Assembly: GCA_013368325.1 (NCBI GenBank)
Contig: JAACJK010000109.1
Span: forward strand, 1,116,001 to 1,180,000
Length of the DNA stretch: 64,000 bases
Direction of reading: 5' to 3'
Source: Ephemerocybe angulata
Taxonomy: Eukaryota > Basidiomycota > Agaricomycetes > Agaricales > Psathyrellaceae
The notes beneath the pieces are model-generated. The model ran no database searches and was not told the DNA's origin. It worked only from the letters and a program-made list of their open reading frames with translations. Positions 1-10,952 of this stretch are shown here, one piece after another; position 1 is the first letter of the stretch; every line of letters starts with the position of its first letter. Both the position numbers and the translations under genes were made by a program.

Positions 1-254
1 CTCGTTGGTTAGTCTTTCCAGTACACTCTTGGACACCGCCGCAAGTTCCGTGGTTCCCTGGCTGATTCTCTGTAGCTGCTGTATCTAAAGAAAGCCCTCC
101 ATCACCGTCACGGCCTCTGTCGTCACAACTCACGCCTGAGAACACGAACGTGCGAGCCCTTCCCGGCACCTCTGGATCTCCAGCCCACATCGTTAATCCC
201 TCAAGGTCACGGTCCGCTGCTGTAACAGCAGGGACAGTAGAAGAGCCATCGAAG

Positions 255-2950
255 ATGCTAGGACTGCTGCTTGTTGGTTACCTTCTACGAGAATCGCAGT
301 GCAGGATGTTGGCACTCTCCATCGCCGTCGTTGTCCTAGGGCTCCAAGTAGCGAGTTCGCCGTTAGGGGCAGCCGTCCAGGTGCCCCTTTCTATGCAGGG
401 CGATGTGCCTGAGGCTCTGGACATCTCGAGTGAGTAGCATATAGTCTATGTTCTATGTCTGTCTGTCTTTCTGACGGAAGCTAATGGCTACCATTCCCCA
501 GGGCCCAAGAAGCTGCATGGGCGGTTCCTCCACATAACTGATATACACCCAGATGGGCACTATAAGGCTCATGCGGCGGAATCCAAAGCTTGTCACAGGA
601 AGAATCCAAAGAAGAAGAGCAAGAACGTGTCTGGATACTACGGGACTTCGTACTCGTGAGCGCCCTTCGCTCTTGATATCAACCCCCTCAGGAACTGAGA
701 TCGGACTGCAGAGAGTGCGACTCCTCCTTTAGGCTATCGAACTTTACTCTGGATTATCTCGCAGAGAACTGGGCATCTGAAATCGACTTCGTAGTCTGTA
801 CGTGCGGACACTTGCCCCCATTCTAGTTTGGGCTGACGATATTTGTGGGTTTGTAGGGACGGGAGATAGTGCGAGGTATGCAAACCTCGAGGCTATCACG
901 CTCCGCATTTGCTCATCCGCGCGGCCTGCAGACACGATAATGACCACCAGCTGCCCCGTACACCTGACGAAATATTTGACCTCAATAGGGCGGTGACAGC
1001 CAAGATGGAGTCTGTCTTTACCCACCGCGGTATTCCCGTGGTTCCCAGTCTAGGTAAGCCCATTTCGAATCCATGTTCCGTCCTATCTGTCTCTCCACTG
1101 GCACGCTTCTCTGCACCACTTTACGTTCTGCCGTACGAGCTCACACTCATTACTGTATCTCTTCCTACACAGGTAACAATGACATATGGCGTAAGTCCAG
1201 TAGCCTAGCTTCGTTCTTGCCGATTTGGGATTCACGAATTCTCATTCGCCGCTGCCCTCGCCCCTATTCCCGTTTGCAGCGCACGTAAGTGGTGACTCAC
1301 GCACCCCTTTTGTCGTCCGCTGACCACCCATTGGCTTTTGCTTAGAATATCCTAGAGCCAGGTATGTGCTATCAATACCATCTCACCTTGCAATGAGGAT
1401 TCCATATCTCATATGGAAATGCCTGACAGGACCCAATCGCGTTACGACTGAATTTACCTCGTGAGTGACCATGAAGAGGTGACGCCTGGAAAGGCTAACT
1501 GACAAGACGGCGCTATGCAGTATTTGGAAATCTTTCATCCCTTTCAACTACCGCCAAGTGTTCCACCGTGGCGCCTACTACTCTTCAGAGGTAGTGCCCA
1601 ATCAGTTGGCCATTATCGCCCTCAATACCCTGTACTTTTACGATTCGAACAAGGGTGCGTTCTATTTTTGCGAAGCGATAAACGTGGGTCGTTTTTGGCA
1701 AGTGCTGATGTGTCTTCTTTCCTTCCTTTCGCAGCTGTGAATGGATGCCCTTACAATGACCCTGATGACCCTGGAAACTTGGAGTTAGACTGGCTGGAGG
1801 TGCGGCTGCAAGAATACCTTGAACGGGACATGCAGGTCTGGATTACTGGGCATGTCCCTCCTTCGCCCGGAAACTATTTCCCGGAATGTGTACGTTGGGG
1901 TTTTCTCTTGCTATCTCTTTGGCTTGGGCGCTCATTTTTGTGGGACAGTTTGTGCGATACGTCGAGCTGGCGCTGCGGTATCAAAACGTAGTGCTTGGAC
2001 ATCTGTTCGGGGTGAGTGATACTTGTGCACTTTCGACTGAAACGCTGATGATGCTCTACAGCATATGAATGTTGATCATGTACGAAATACCGTCTCTGTT
2101 CGGTAATTCCTAACCGTGCTGACCCTTCTATAGTTCTTTTTCCTCGAGTCAATCGACCTGGAAATCATTCCAGAGTCCAAGAAGGCGGTGCGCACCGCTG
2201 GAAACGATCTGGCATTGTATAATGTTCTTTTGGAGGAATTTGCTGCCCTCCCAACGAACAAGAAGATCAATTTGGACGAATATGCAGCAGTGAATGTCGC
2301 ACCCAGCGTCGTGCCCAACTACCTTCCCAGCTTCAGAATCTTCTCCTACAATGTGACGGACACGCTGGACTCGATTGAGCCCGAGGGTGGTAAAAAGAAG
2401 AAAAAGCCAGCCCCCAAGAAGCCGCCCAAGCGCAAGCACGGACACCGACGTGGAGAGCGAGGCGACAAGGACAAGCATTGCACTGAGGAGAAGTATCAGA
2501 ATTCGTGGAAATGCCACTTGGACGAGCCGTGGAACTCTGATGAGAACTCTCCCTCGCGAACGAACCGATTCTGGTCGCCGTTGGGATATGCACAGGTATG
2601 TTTTGATAAAGTGGTGTCAGGTGAGAGGGATGCTGAGAGAGCTGTAGTACATCATGCCCAATCTTGACGAGGCGAACAAGACGCACCCGCCAGTGTTTGA
2701 GCTGGAGTATGTCACCTTTCCAGTCGAGATGCTGCAGGCGGAGGCAGAGCGGGACAATTTCCTGATCCCGGCGCGGCACCTTCCGGGAGAGCTGCTGGCG
2801 GAGAACACGACGAAGAGCAAGTTTGCGCCGTACTCGCTGCCCGACCTGACGATCCCGTCGTGGGTGCGGCTGGCGAAGAGGATTGCGGACGAGAAGCGGG
2901 TGAAGCTGCGGAAACGGTTCAAAAAGTACATGTTTAGCGGGGGCTATTAA
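255..2950 (+). CDS. PPN1: Vacuolar endopolyphosphatase (PPN1-type metallophosphatase), 15 exons
   Basis: Hydrolyses long-chain polyphosphate in the vacuole; the family has one N-terminal membrane anchor and a lumenal calcineurin-like phosphoesterase domain. Splicing gives exons 255-429, 502-655, 700-797, 857-875, 932-1053, 1173-1190, 1280-1284, 1346-1361, 1430-1460, 1521-1654, 1735-1889, 1949-2011, 2062-2079, 2134-2595 and 2648-2950, a 590-aa protein in one continuous frame. A hydrophobic anchor lies near residues 18-35. Metal-site motifs appear in order: HITDIHPD, GDSARHDND, GNND, GHVPP and GHLFGHMN. The C-terminal half carries a lysine-rich insert (KKKKKPAPKK) and a Cys-containing region typical of fungal PPN1. 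An in-frame ATG at 306 is an alternative start just before the anchor. Family call is strong; the third-exon acceptor (ctgag) is the least certain junction. Confidence 0.9.
1280..1284 (+). other. 5-nt micro-exon of the endopolyphosphatase gene
   Basis: The bases cgcac lie between an acceptor (tttgcag) and a donor (gtaagt). Joining them to the 18-nt exon before and the 16-nt exon after restores the conserved stretch read as NNDIWPHNIL. Skipping this exon shifts the frame, since 5 is not a multiple of 3. Confidence 0.75.
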
Positions 2951-3144
2951 TTACAATTGTTTGTATCGAGCGCGAGAGAGTTTTGCGGCGGAGTTGTTTC
3001 CTTGACTACTACGTCTGCGTCGAGTATCATAGTTACCAGCACTTTCTTTCCGAATCGCCATCCGCTCAATTATCGTCGTCGGCCAAGCGTCGAGTGCAGC
3101 TCTTCTCCCTTGCGCGACCCGCCTCTGCCAGAGGCGCTCAACAC

Positions 3145-3178
3145 TCTTTTTTCTTCTTTTTCTTCTTATTTTTTGGCG
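3145..3178 (+). promoter_or_regulatory. Pyrimidine-rich tract upstream of the RFX gene
   Basis: A long T/C run lies 60-95 bp before the RFX start codon at 3238. Pyrimidine tracts near transcription starts are common in filamentous fungi. No TATA box is seen in the 287 bp between the PPN1 stop and this start, so this is the only visible core-promoter signal. Its role is inferred. Confidence 0.35.
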
Positions 3179-3237
3179 CTGGCCCGCTGCACTCTCCTTT
3201 TTGCAAGGACGACCACCACTCGTTTCCACTTTCGCCA

Positions 3238-6172
3238 ATGACTGCAGTCAACATGCAGATGATGCCCACAAACCTCGACTTTCTGCCCATGCACTCGCGC
3301 TCCGCCTCCGTCTCGTCCTCCTCGACCCATTCCAGCCACTCCAGGCCCCAGTCCTCGCACGGCGGTCTCCAGCGCATGCATCCCGGCGCACTCGATGAGG
3401 AGATCTACAGGGCCTCGTACGGGCTCGCAGGCGGCCACCCCATGCACGATGCGGTATGTCGCTGCGCCACGTCTGCGTCTGCTTGCTCATCTCCCCGCAG
3501 CCCCCAAACCACAACATCACCAACCCCTCGCTCAAGGGCCCGCTTCGTGCCAGCCACATTCGCGCCCGTGCAGCTGCCTCCCCGTACCCCCGCGACAACG
3601 AGAGCGTCCATTCGTCCTCCAGCGAGACAGAGGATCTCTCCCTCTTCCTTGGGAACCCCAACGCCGATTACGCATCGATGTACAACCCCCACCAGATGGG
3701 TCCCAGCCAGGAGGCCATCCACGCCGCGGGGGCCTTTGGCAGGATGAACATCAACAATAATCCCCATGATCCGCACGGTCTCGAGAAACTCGCAGCCTCT
3801 GTTCGTGCCGCTACGACCACAAGCGCTTCAGATAGGGCAAAGCAGATCTTCGTCCAAGCTTGGTCCATATCCTCCCTTTTGTCCTCGCCCCCCTCCGTGC
3901 TGATCCATCTCTTACAGGCTCTCCGCCAACTATGCCCCCTACCCTGATGGGAATGTTCCACGACAGGGCCTCTACTTCTCTTATCGAAGGGTTTGTGATC
4001 AATATGGAATCCCTCATATAAACACCGCCACACTGGGGAAAGCGATTCGTCTCTGCTTCCCCACCATAAAAACGAGGCGTTTAGGGGTCAGAGGGAACAG
4101 CAAGTATCACTGTGAGTCTCGACGATCCCCCTGTCTCTTCATCTTTTTCTCAGTCGCTTCAATGCTCGGGTACAGACTGTGGGATTAGACCGGCGACTCA
4201 AGCGGAATCCGACTGGCTTCGCGATTATGTGCAAAAATCGAATGCCCAGGCGAATGCCGCACGTGCGAAGAACGAGCAGGAGTCGCAGGACCGCGGCGAG
4301 GGCCGCTCCGACGAGGACGAGGACGACGATTCGGAGAACGGCTCTGCCACGGGCTCCAAGCGCAGCTCGCTTATCCTCTCGGCGGATGCAGTCAACGCCG
4401 TGTTCACCGATGAGATGAGCGACAAGACCCCGACCGCTGCGAACCTGCTTTCCCAAGCCCAGTCTTCCCAGCGCCCCTCCGGATATCATGAAGCGTCCAT
4501 CCGTAGACACCCCCAGCACGGAGGCGGCCTCGACCTGCAGGCGCACTCCCCAGCCAGCGCCACCGCTGCGGCATACATGAGCCCCGGGCAGCAGGCGATC
4601 AAGGTCAGCCAACTCCCACATTTCCCATCCATCGAAGATGCCATTGGGAACGGCGGTTCCACGCCTCACAACGTCGCTGCTCGCGAGATCTGGAGCAACT
4701 TCCAACATCATCTGGACACGCTCCTCGAATGTGTGAGGGCGTACCGGTTCGATCAGTTTGAACTGAAGATCCGCGGATTCTGGTCGTCGCTCAATGGGAA
4801 CCATCGGGAAATTGTTCATGCGCCGGCGATTGCGGGACTTATGGCCAAGGCAGATGCCATTCTGTACGACGTGAGTGGATATGTCGGTGTTACTGATGCG
4901 TTTGTCTGACTTGCGTATAGGAAATCCTCGAGTTCCTGAGGTCGCAAATGCTATCGCCCATCCCCACCGCCTCGCTCGCCAGTCTTCGCCAGCTCGCTGT
5001 AAAGATGGAAAAGGTCTTGCTCTACTCGCTGGAAGGCTACGGAAACACCTTTGTCGAGCCCAAGGTTGAACTCGGAGCGCGGTTTGGTCATCTCGTTTGT
5101 GAGTGCGCATCCGATCTAGAACCGCTACGTTTTTCTGATTCTTGTATAGTGCGCTACTTGGACATCTATCAAGTCACTCAAGCGCTCAACACCGTCCTTA
5201 CCAACCCGAAGCAGATGCAGGAAATGCGGCGCTCTTGGACCAAGGTTGATTTCGAGTCTGTTCGTAACCAGTCGGCGCTTGTCTGCAATTGCCGTCACGA
5301 AGATCTGGTCCAGCTGCTGGAGATGGAGTTTACGTCACTGCTCGAGACCATTTCGAAGAGCAGCGAGCCGGTGCATGAAGTCATGGCGTGGGCAGACAAG
5401 TGTTGCGATACCTTGATGGGTGCTGGACGTGGGCACCATGGGGCGCCTGAAGAGAGGGGTGGTATGAATTCGAGAAGTGTTCTCATTCGCTGGGGCTATG
5501 TTACGAGCCAGGTCATGAGGGATTTGGTGAGTTTCCCTTGGATTGGCACCTGTCTGTTTGGGAACTGACACATCACTTCCAGACTATCCGGAGCGACCCC
5601 GCCTTTGGTGCTTTCCAAATCTTGAAACTTTTCTTAGAGTACGTGAAGCTCTGATCTGCAGTCTGTCTTATTCTGATGACCTTTGCAGCGACTGGATCGC
5701 CGTCAATGTTCTCCGGACCGTTGCGCTTTCTACAAACTCGGTCGCCGCGTCCGTCGAGCCCATGATGCAGCAGCAGTACTTCTCCATGTCGCCCATGCCC
5801 GGCCAAGAGAGCTTCGGAGGTCTCGATGGTCGGTCGTCCATGATGGCGCAGACCCCCACTTCTTCGCAAATGCTGGCCGCACTGCAGCAAGACACCTTCT
5901 CCGTTGGATCTCTTGACCCCACCACCTCTTTCGGTGCTGATGCGTACGGCGCGATGGCGTACATGGATGGCTCTGCTGCGCAGGACGATTCTGCACATCA
6001 AGCTGGGATGGGATACAGCGACTTTGGAGGCGCATCCAATCCCTTCGAGTCGGGGCCGTTTAGCGGGTCGCAAGACCTTGGGAACGTCCTCAGCGCGGCG
6101 GGCACCCCCGCTGGCTCTGAACAGGAGCAACACCATGATCCTGATGCTGGAAAGTCAGATCACCAAGGCTAA
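3238..6172 (+). CDS. RFX-family winged-helix transcription factor
   Basis: DNA-binding regulator related to yeast RFX1/CRT1, fission yeast sak1 and animal RFX proteins, which bind X-box sites and often repress DNA-damage or cell-cycle genes. Exons 3238-3453, 3501-3862, 3918-4111, 4176-4870, 4921-5098, 5150-5526, 5583-5638 and 5689-6172 give 853 aa. The RFX winged helix spans roughly residues 180-275 and includes YPDGNVPRQGLYFSY, ATLGKAIR, FPTIKTRRLGVRG and NSKYHY. An acidic Ser-rich linker follows (EDEDDDSENG). The conserved RFX dimerisation region follows at about residues 430-650 (motifs KIRGFWSSL, GHLVLRYLDIYQV). The C-terminus is Gln/Ser/Gly-rich, as in activation regions. The donor before the DNA-binding domain is the unusual gtccat, but the frame and motif support it. 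Which fungal RFX role it has cannot be read from sequence. Confidence 0.9.
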
Positions 6173-6259
6173 AGTGGGCCGTCGAATACGCATGTTGACA
6201 CAATCATATCCTTTACTTTTTTCGTTTCTTTTCGTTTCTTTCTTTCGCCGCTCTGAGAT

Positions 6260-6276
6260 CTGCTGCTGCTGCTGCT
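6260..6276. repeat. CTG trinucleotide microsatellite
   Basis: About five tandem CTG units lie in the RFX 3' region, outside any coding frame. Confidence 0.8.
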
Positions 6277-6842
6277 TTGTTCGTTCCGGTTTTTGCTTCT
6301 GCGCGCCTGGCCGACCTCTTATTTTATTCGCTTTATCCCAGTACACCGTCCCCGCCTGCCCCCTTTTTTGCTTGCTATTCCTGCGAACTTTCTTGGAACT
6401 CTCGAAGCGTTGGAACTCCCTATCTATCTCTCTCCCGCCTTCCGCTCTTCCCCTATGGCCTTCTGTTAACCTTATCCTCGTAGTTGTATCAATTGAACCT
6501 TATACCTTGTCCACGCTCTTTAATAGTGTAAAGAAGTAGCTTTGCTTGCATCCTCTCTCCCCCTCTTGTTATCAATATATATCTATTATCTCCCCCGAGC
6601 GTTTCCGTGTTCTGACCGTACCTACTCGTATTAGCTTACTTCTCTCCGAGCGAACCTCCTCCTCCCTCCCGAGCTACCGACCCCATAACTTATGTAACGA
6701 CGGTGTGTTTGACCAATGAAAACGACCCGTTACACGACTGCACGGCGTGCTTGTTTCCAAAGATTATTGCATTATTTTTCAGGTAGGTTCTAAGGGTAAG
6801 TAGGAGGAGGGGTGTATGGGTGCGCGCGCGAACGGGGAAGAG

Positions 6843-6854
6843 GTGTGTGTGTGT
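6843..6854. repeat. GT dinucleotide microsatellite
   Basis: Six GT units lie within the BFR1 3' flank, just beyond a GC-alternating patch at about 6821-6829. Confidence 0.75.
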
Positions 6855-6906
6855 ATGCAGGTTGGAGCAGATGTTATTAGGTAGGGTTATACACTGTACT
6901 CTACAT

Positions 6907-8686
6907 TTAAGCATCGATCCTGGCTTCAGCAGCGTCGACGGCGGGCTCTGCTGGTGACGCAGGGGCGTCGGCGGGGGAGGCCTCAGTTGCCTTTTCGTCA
7001 AGCTTTTGAATGCGAGCCTTGGCCTTGGCGATGTTCTCTGCTGTCACACGATCCTGGTTCGCCTCGAACCAGGCCTTCTTCGTCTTCAAATCCTCGACGA
7101 CGCGGGGAACGTCGGCGCTGTTCGCGGGGGGAGGTATCGAGAGCGAGAGGAGGGCAGAGAGGGTGGGCAGGGGGATTTGGAGGTTGGAGGACGAGGGTGC
7201 GGCGGGGGTGGCGGGTGCCTCCGCCACGGGGGCGGCCTTCGATGCGGCGCCCTTCTTGTTGCTGTTGCCACCCTTATTCCGCTTGGCGGCGACGAAGTAG
7301 GCGTCGTCATCCTCGCCCTTCTTCTTGCGGACGATGATACCCTCGGGGACCTCCGCCTCAACCTTGCGCACCTCGAGCTTGGGCACGCCGGCGATTTCCT
7401 GTGCGTCGGGTGTGCTCTTGAAGGTGACGTTGCCAGTCGACTTGCCAGAGAGGGAGTCGATGAGGGTCTGGCAGTCCTCAATTTGGAACTGGAAGGCGGG
7501 GGTCTGTGCCTCGTCCAGCAGGCGGTCGGCGATCTCCTTCTTCTTCGCCTGCTCGTCCGCCAATCTTTGCGTACGCTCGCGCTCTGCCCTCCTCTGCCGG
7601 TCGTCGTTGATCTTCTGCCAGTGGCGGTCGTTCGCCTCGCGGTACGCAGCGGACGAGGCGCGCTTCTTATCCCAGAGCTCGTTGTGCTTAGCTTGTAGCT
7701 CGTCGCGCTCCCGGAAGAGCTTTTTGCGGCCAGCCGCAGCCTCGTCGCCTTCCTTCTGCAGCTCATTGAGCTCGGCCTGGATGGCCTCGTAGCGGTCCGA
7801 GGCGGCCTTCGCCACGGGGTCGTCGAGCTGCTTCTTGAGCTCGTCGATTTTCTGCCTGTCGGCCTCGATGGCCTCCTGGTCCGCCTGGAAGCCCTCGACG
7901 GCGCGGCGGCTGCGCTTTGCGACGTTAATGTCGTTCAGCGCACGCTTCTCCTCGGCGAGCTTCATGCTCCCGGACTCGACCTGTTTCTCGAGGTGCCTGA
8001 GATAAGATTAGGGACGTGTAAGCTGGGAGGGGTGGAGACGGAACGGAACGCTGCACGCACTTGATGTGAGCCTCGACTTCAGCGACGGTCTTGAAGGGGA
8101 TTTTGGCCTTTGCAGCCTGCAGATCCTTGATCTGTTATGGCCATGAATTAGCCGTGTAAGGAATGTAGGAGATGGATGAATGATGCGCACCTTCTTCTGG
8201 ACGTTCTCCTGCAAGGCCTTCATTTGCTCGAAAACCTTACCTCGGGATTGCTTGTTCTGCGATTGCTGGCCGCGGATGGACTCGAGCTCATCACGCAGCT
8301 CCTTGCGGCGGTCGTTTCCAGGGCCAGAGTTGCCCGACGCGAGGTTGATTTTGTCACGGACAGCACTCTACACATACGAAGAGAAGTCCCGTCATCAGCA
8401 AACATACGACAGGGTCGGGCGCGGCAGTGACCACCGTTCGGGCAGAATTTCGGACACGTACGAGCTTAACCTGCAAGGCATCGATTTCCTTCTTAATAGA
8501 CTCTTGCTGGGCGTCGTAGGCCTTCTTGTCGGGCTTTCCACCGGACAACGTGGCGATTGCAGACACGTCCAGCGTGTCCTTTTCCGCTGATGTCGAGACG
8601 GGAGTCGCTGTTCCGCTGCTGGAAGCAGTCTTGGCTTTGGGACCACCCTTGGTTGCGGTCGAAGCAGCTGACTTGGGAGCAGGCAT
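6907..8686 (-). CDS. BFR1: BFR1-like mRNP and nuclear segregation protein
   Basis: Yeast Bfr1 associates with polysomal mRNPs at the endoplasmic reticulum and affects secretion, ploidy and nuclear segregation. Reverse-strand exons 8462-8686, 8191-8367, 8061-8131 and 6907-7996 join in frame to 520 aa. The N-terminus is Ser/Thr/Lys-rich. A long, highly charged coiled coil covers about residues 60-350, with SGKPDKKAYDAQ, NDRRKELRDELESIRG and REANDRHWQKINDDR-like segments typical of the family. The Ala/Pro-rich C-terminus includes KGGNSNKKG and a conserved helical tail ending near the stop. The start is the first in-frame ATG after the upstream flank. It is third in spacing order in a run of four reverse-strand genes with short gaps (218 bp here). 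Confidence 0.88.
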
Positions 8687-8904
8687 AATGGCGATAGGGG
8701 CTGGAGGGGACGGGGTGTAGAGGAACGCTGAAAGTACGGGACAAGTCCTATTACAGATTTCGCGAAATAGTACGATCGTGTGAAAACCTTGTGATCTTCA
8801 TCACCGTTGGCAGAACATTTTATCACATCGAGGTCATGTTACAAATACATCAAGAGACTATACTACGCGGTGTGCTGAAATCCGAAAAACTAGAGCTACA
8901 CTAC

Positions 8905-9692
8905 TTAAGGCACGGGATCGTAATGGTAACGGCCACCCTGAGTAGTTCGTCAACTATTTCATCCCCGAGGCAACGACACATGTTTACTCACAGCTTGAGT
9001 GTCTTCTCCACGATAGTACAAGTTGGGGTTGGAAGTCGCTTCTCCCATACCCTTCTGCCCGGCCCCTGGAGATCATCATGAGACTTGCGCAACAAGAATA
9101 AGTGAAGAACGCTTCACCTGTGACCTTGTCGGCAACAGAAGGCTTAACGTTGGCCGCATTCCTCCGTGCCCAATCCTCGGAGGTGACATTCCTCTGTGCC
9201 TCATTACCTACTCTAGTCGATCCCGTCCGGCCGTAATCGTCGGAAACCATGGGTTGGCGGCGAGACGCGGTGCCGGACGAAGCCCCGCGAACACCACTTT
9301 CAGAATCATCCAAAGCTAAAGAGGGATTGGTCGCTATACTTGTCAGGATGAATAAGGCACGAACCATCCATGGTACCGGGCTTGGGATGCTCGACGTTGG
9401 TCCTGATAACGTTTCCTTGGGCGTCATACTCCTTTGTCACCTTCTCGGTGTAGAGAACTCGTTCTCCTGATGGGTGGCGTGCGTGAGGGGCCTGGTGAGC
9501 AGGATGCGACCCGCTCAGAGATGAGTCGTACTCGTCGTCCTTCCACGTTGTGTCTGATACAATCGACAGAAAATGAGCAAGTGAACAACCGAACAACAAT
9601 GGGAACGCACCTGACGCCTGAGCGTGTTGGTGCAAATGGGTTTCATGATCTCCAGAGGATGGGTTGTTAAAGTGGCCTCTAGGGTTCGACAT
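8905..9692 (-). CDS. Unknown 197-aa hydrophilic protein, five exons
   Basis: I do not recognise this family. Exons 9611-9692, 9365-9553, 9118-9333, 8992-9065 and 8905-8937 all have GT-AG borders and join in a single frame. The N-terminus is His/Asn-rich. The middle is strongly charged and includes a conserved-looking patch EKVTKEYDAQGNVIRT. The tail ends GGRYHYDPVP, with the final exon only 33 nt. There is no signal peptide, membrane span or Cys pattern, so it is probably soluble and partly disordered. Only 218 bp separate its stop from the BFR1 start on the same strand. Consistent phases across four introns argue for a real gene. Function is unknown. Confidence 0.65.
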
Positions 9693-10028
9693 GGTAGGAA
9701 TGGCAGGTGGTGGTGAAAGGGTGATATTATGGGGCGTCCAACAAAACCTCCTGTAGGTTTATATACTGTCTGAGGCTCGTTGGAGCCGTGATCGAATACT
9801 GCAAGGAGACTCAGATTGAATGGTGGTCGGTTAGCCGAGTTGAAACATTCTGGTCGAAGCCCCGCCTGATCGAGAAACTCAAAAGGTTGACTCTTAAAGC
9901 CCAAGCTCCATCGTGATGGTGGGTGTATAGAAAAGGTGGATAGTAATACAGAAGAAGAGAATATACTGGAAGAGATATTCAGCGGGAGGAGGCGAAAATA
10001 ATGGAACAGAGACTCACGCGAAACCAAT
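9693..10028. other. Intergenic between NHP2 and the 197-aa gene
   Basis: About 335 bp carrying the NHP2 3' end and the promoter of the downstream reverse-strand gene. I see no coding frame with fungal features and no clear TATA box. Confidence 0.5.
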
Positions 10029-10796
10029 CTACTCGAAGATGACTTTGTGGTCAAGTTTTTCTACCTCCTTGTAGCACTCCTCATACAGCTCTTTATAATC
10101 ATCGTCCTTCTCCTTGCTCTCGCCATCCTTGGGCTTCGTCTTCCGCTTCTGGTTAGGGCAAACCATGACACAACTTGTTGGTCGTTTCGTCGCGCTTGCC
10201 TGTCCGAGCTCCTCCTTCGAGCTCACGAAGACGTAGGGAATTTGTGCCTCTTCACAGAGGACAGGAAGGTGAGAGATAATGTCGATGGGGTTGATGTCAG
10301 CAGCAAGCACCAATAGGCTGAGTATGCGAGGTCAATGGGTCTTTCCGTTGAACGATATCGGACTCAAAACGCACCCCTTTTCACCCTTGCGGATTCCCTT
10401 CACAACCTCCTTTACTCCTCGCTTCACTTGACGCGCTTTGGAAGCTATAGAAAGGTTTCGGTTAAGTTGGTGAAGAAGTGCAGGAGGGACCACAAACGCA
10501 CCCTTCTTGATCGTCTTGTGCAGCTTCTTTACCAACTTCTTCTGGGCTAATGGGTGGGCGATGGGTGAGAGATCTTCAGTGTTAATGGGCGCCTCTTCCT
10601 TGTCCTTCTTCGACTTCTTGGTGGGGGACTGGATGATTTAAGCCGGACATAAGCGTTAAGCGTTAGAATTTGGCATGGCGAAGATAGAACCATGACTTCG
10701 CACCTCGGGAGCCTCTGCCATTTCGACATCTTCAGCCTCCTGCTCGACCGCCTTCCTCTTCTTGTCTTTCTTTTCGGGCTTGACTTCCTTGGCCAT
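10029..10796 (-). CDS. NHP2: NHP2, H/ACA ribonucleoprotein core subunit
   Basis: Nucleolar L7Ae-family RNA-binding protein of the H/ACA snoRNP, which guides rRNA pseudouridylation and pre-rRNA processing. Four exons yield about 192 aa. The Lys/Glu-rich N-terminal tail (about 50 residues, KKDKKRKAVEQEAEDVE) precedes the L7Ae fold. Diagnostic motifs are PIAHPLAQKKL, KKASKARQVKRGVKEV, GEKGLLVLAADINPID, HLPVLCEE and GQASATKRPTS. The C-terminal extension is charged (KDGESKEKDDDYKEL) and longer than in yeast Nhp2. Intron borders were checked: AAG G|GTGCGT joins to CTTCC, and GG|GTGCGT joins to CCTATTG. Confidence 0.93.
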
Positions 10797-10952
10797 TGTA
10801 ACTTATGATATACGGAGGCCTAGTTGATGCGCTTGAAGTGCTTGAAAAAAGCTGCGTGACCTCGACCGGAAAGTCACACGGGGTCACGCTAATGTGACTG
10901 ACGCGGTTTGCCTCGGTTTGCTTTGACTTCCAACCGACCTTCCGACAGCAAT

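Larger units (their letters stand above)
6173..6906. other. Convergent 3' region between RFX and BFR1
   Basis: About 730 bp with no supported gene, lying tail-to-tail between two stops. It holds T/C-rich sequence consistent with 3' UTRs, a CTG triplet run near 6260-6276 and a GT dinucleotide run near 6843-6854. Short open frames here are low-complexity. Confidence 0.6.
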
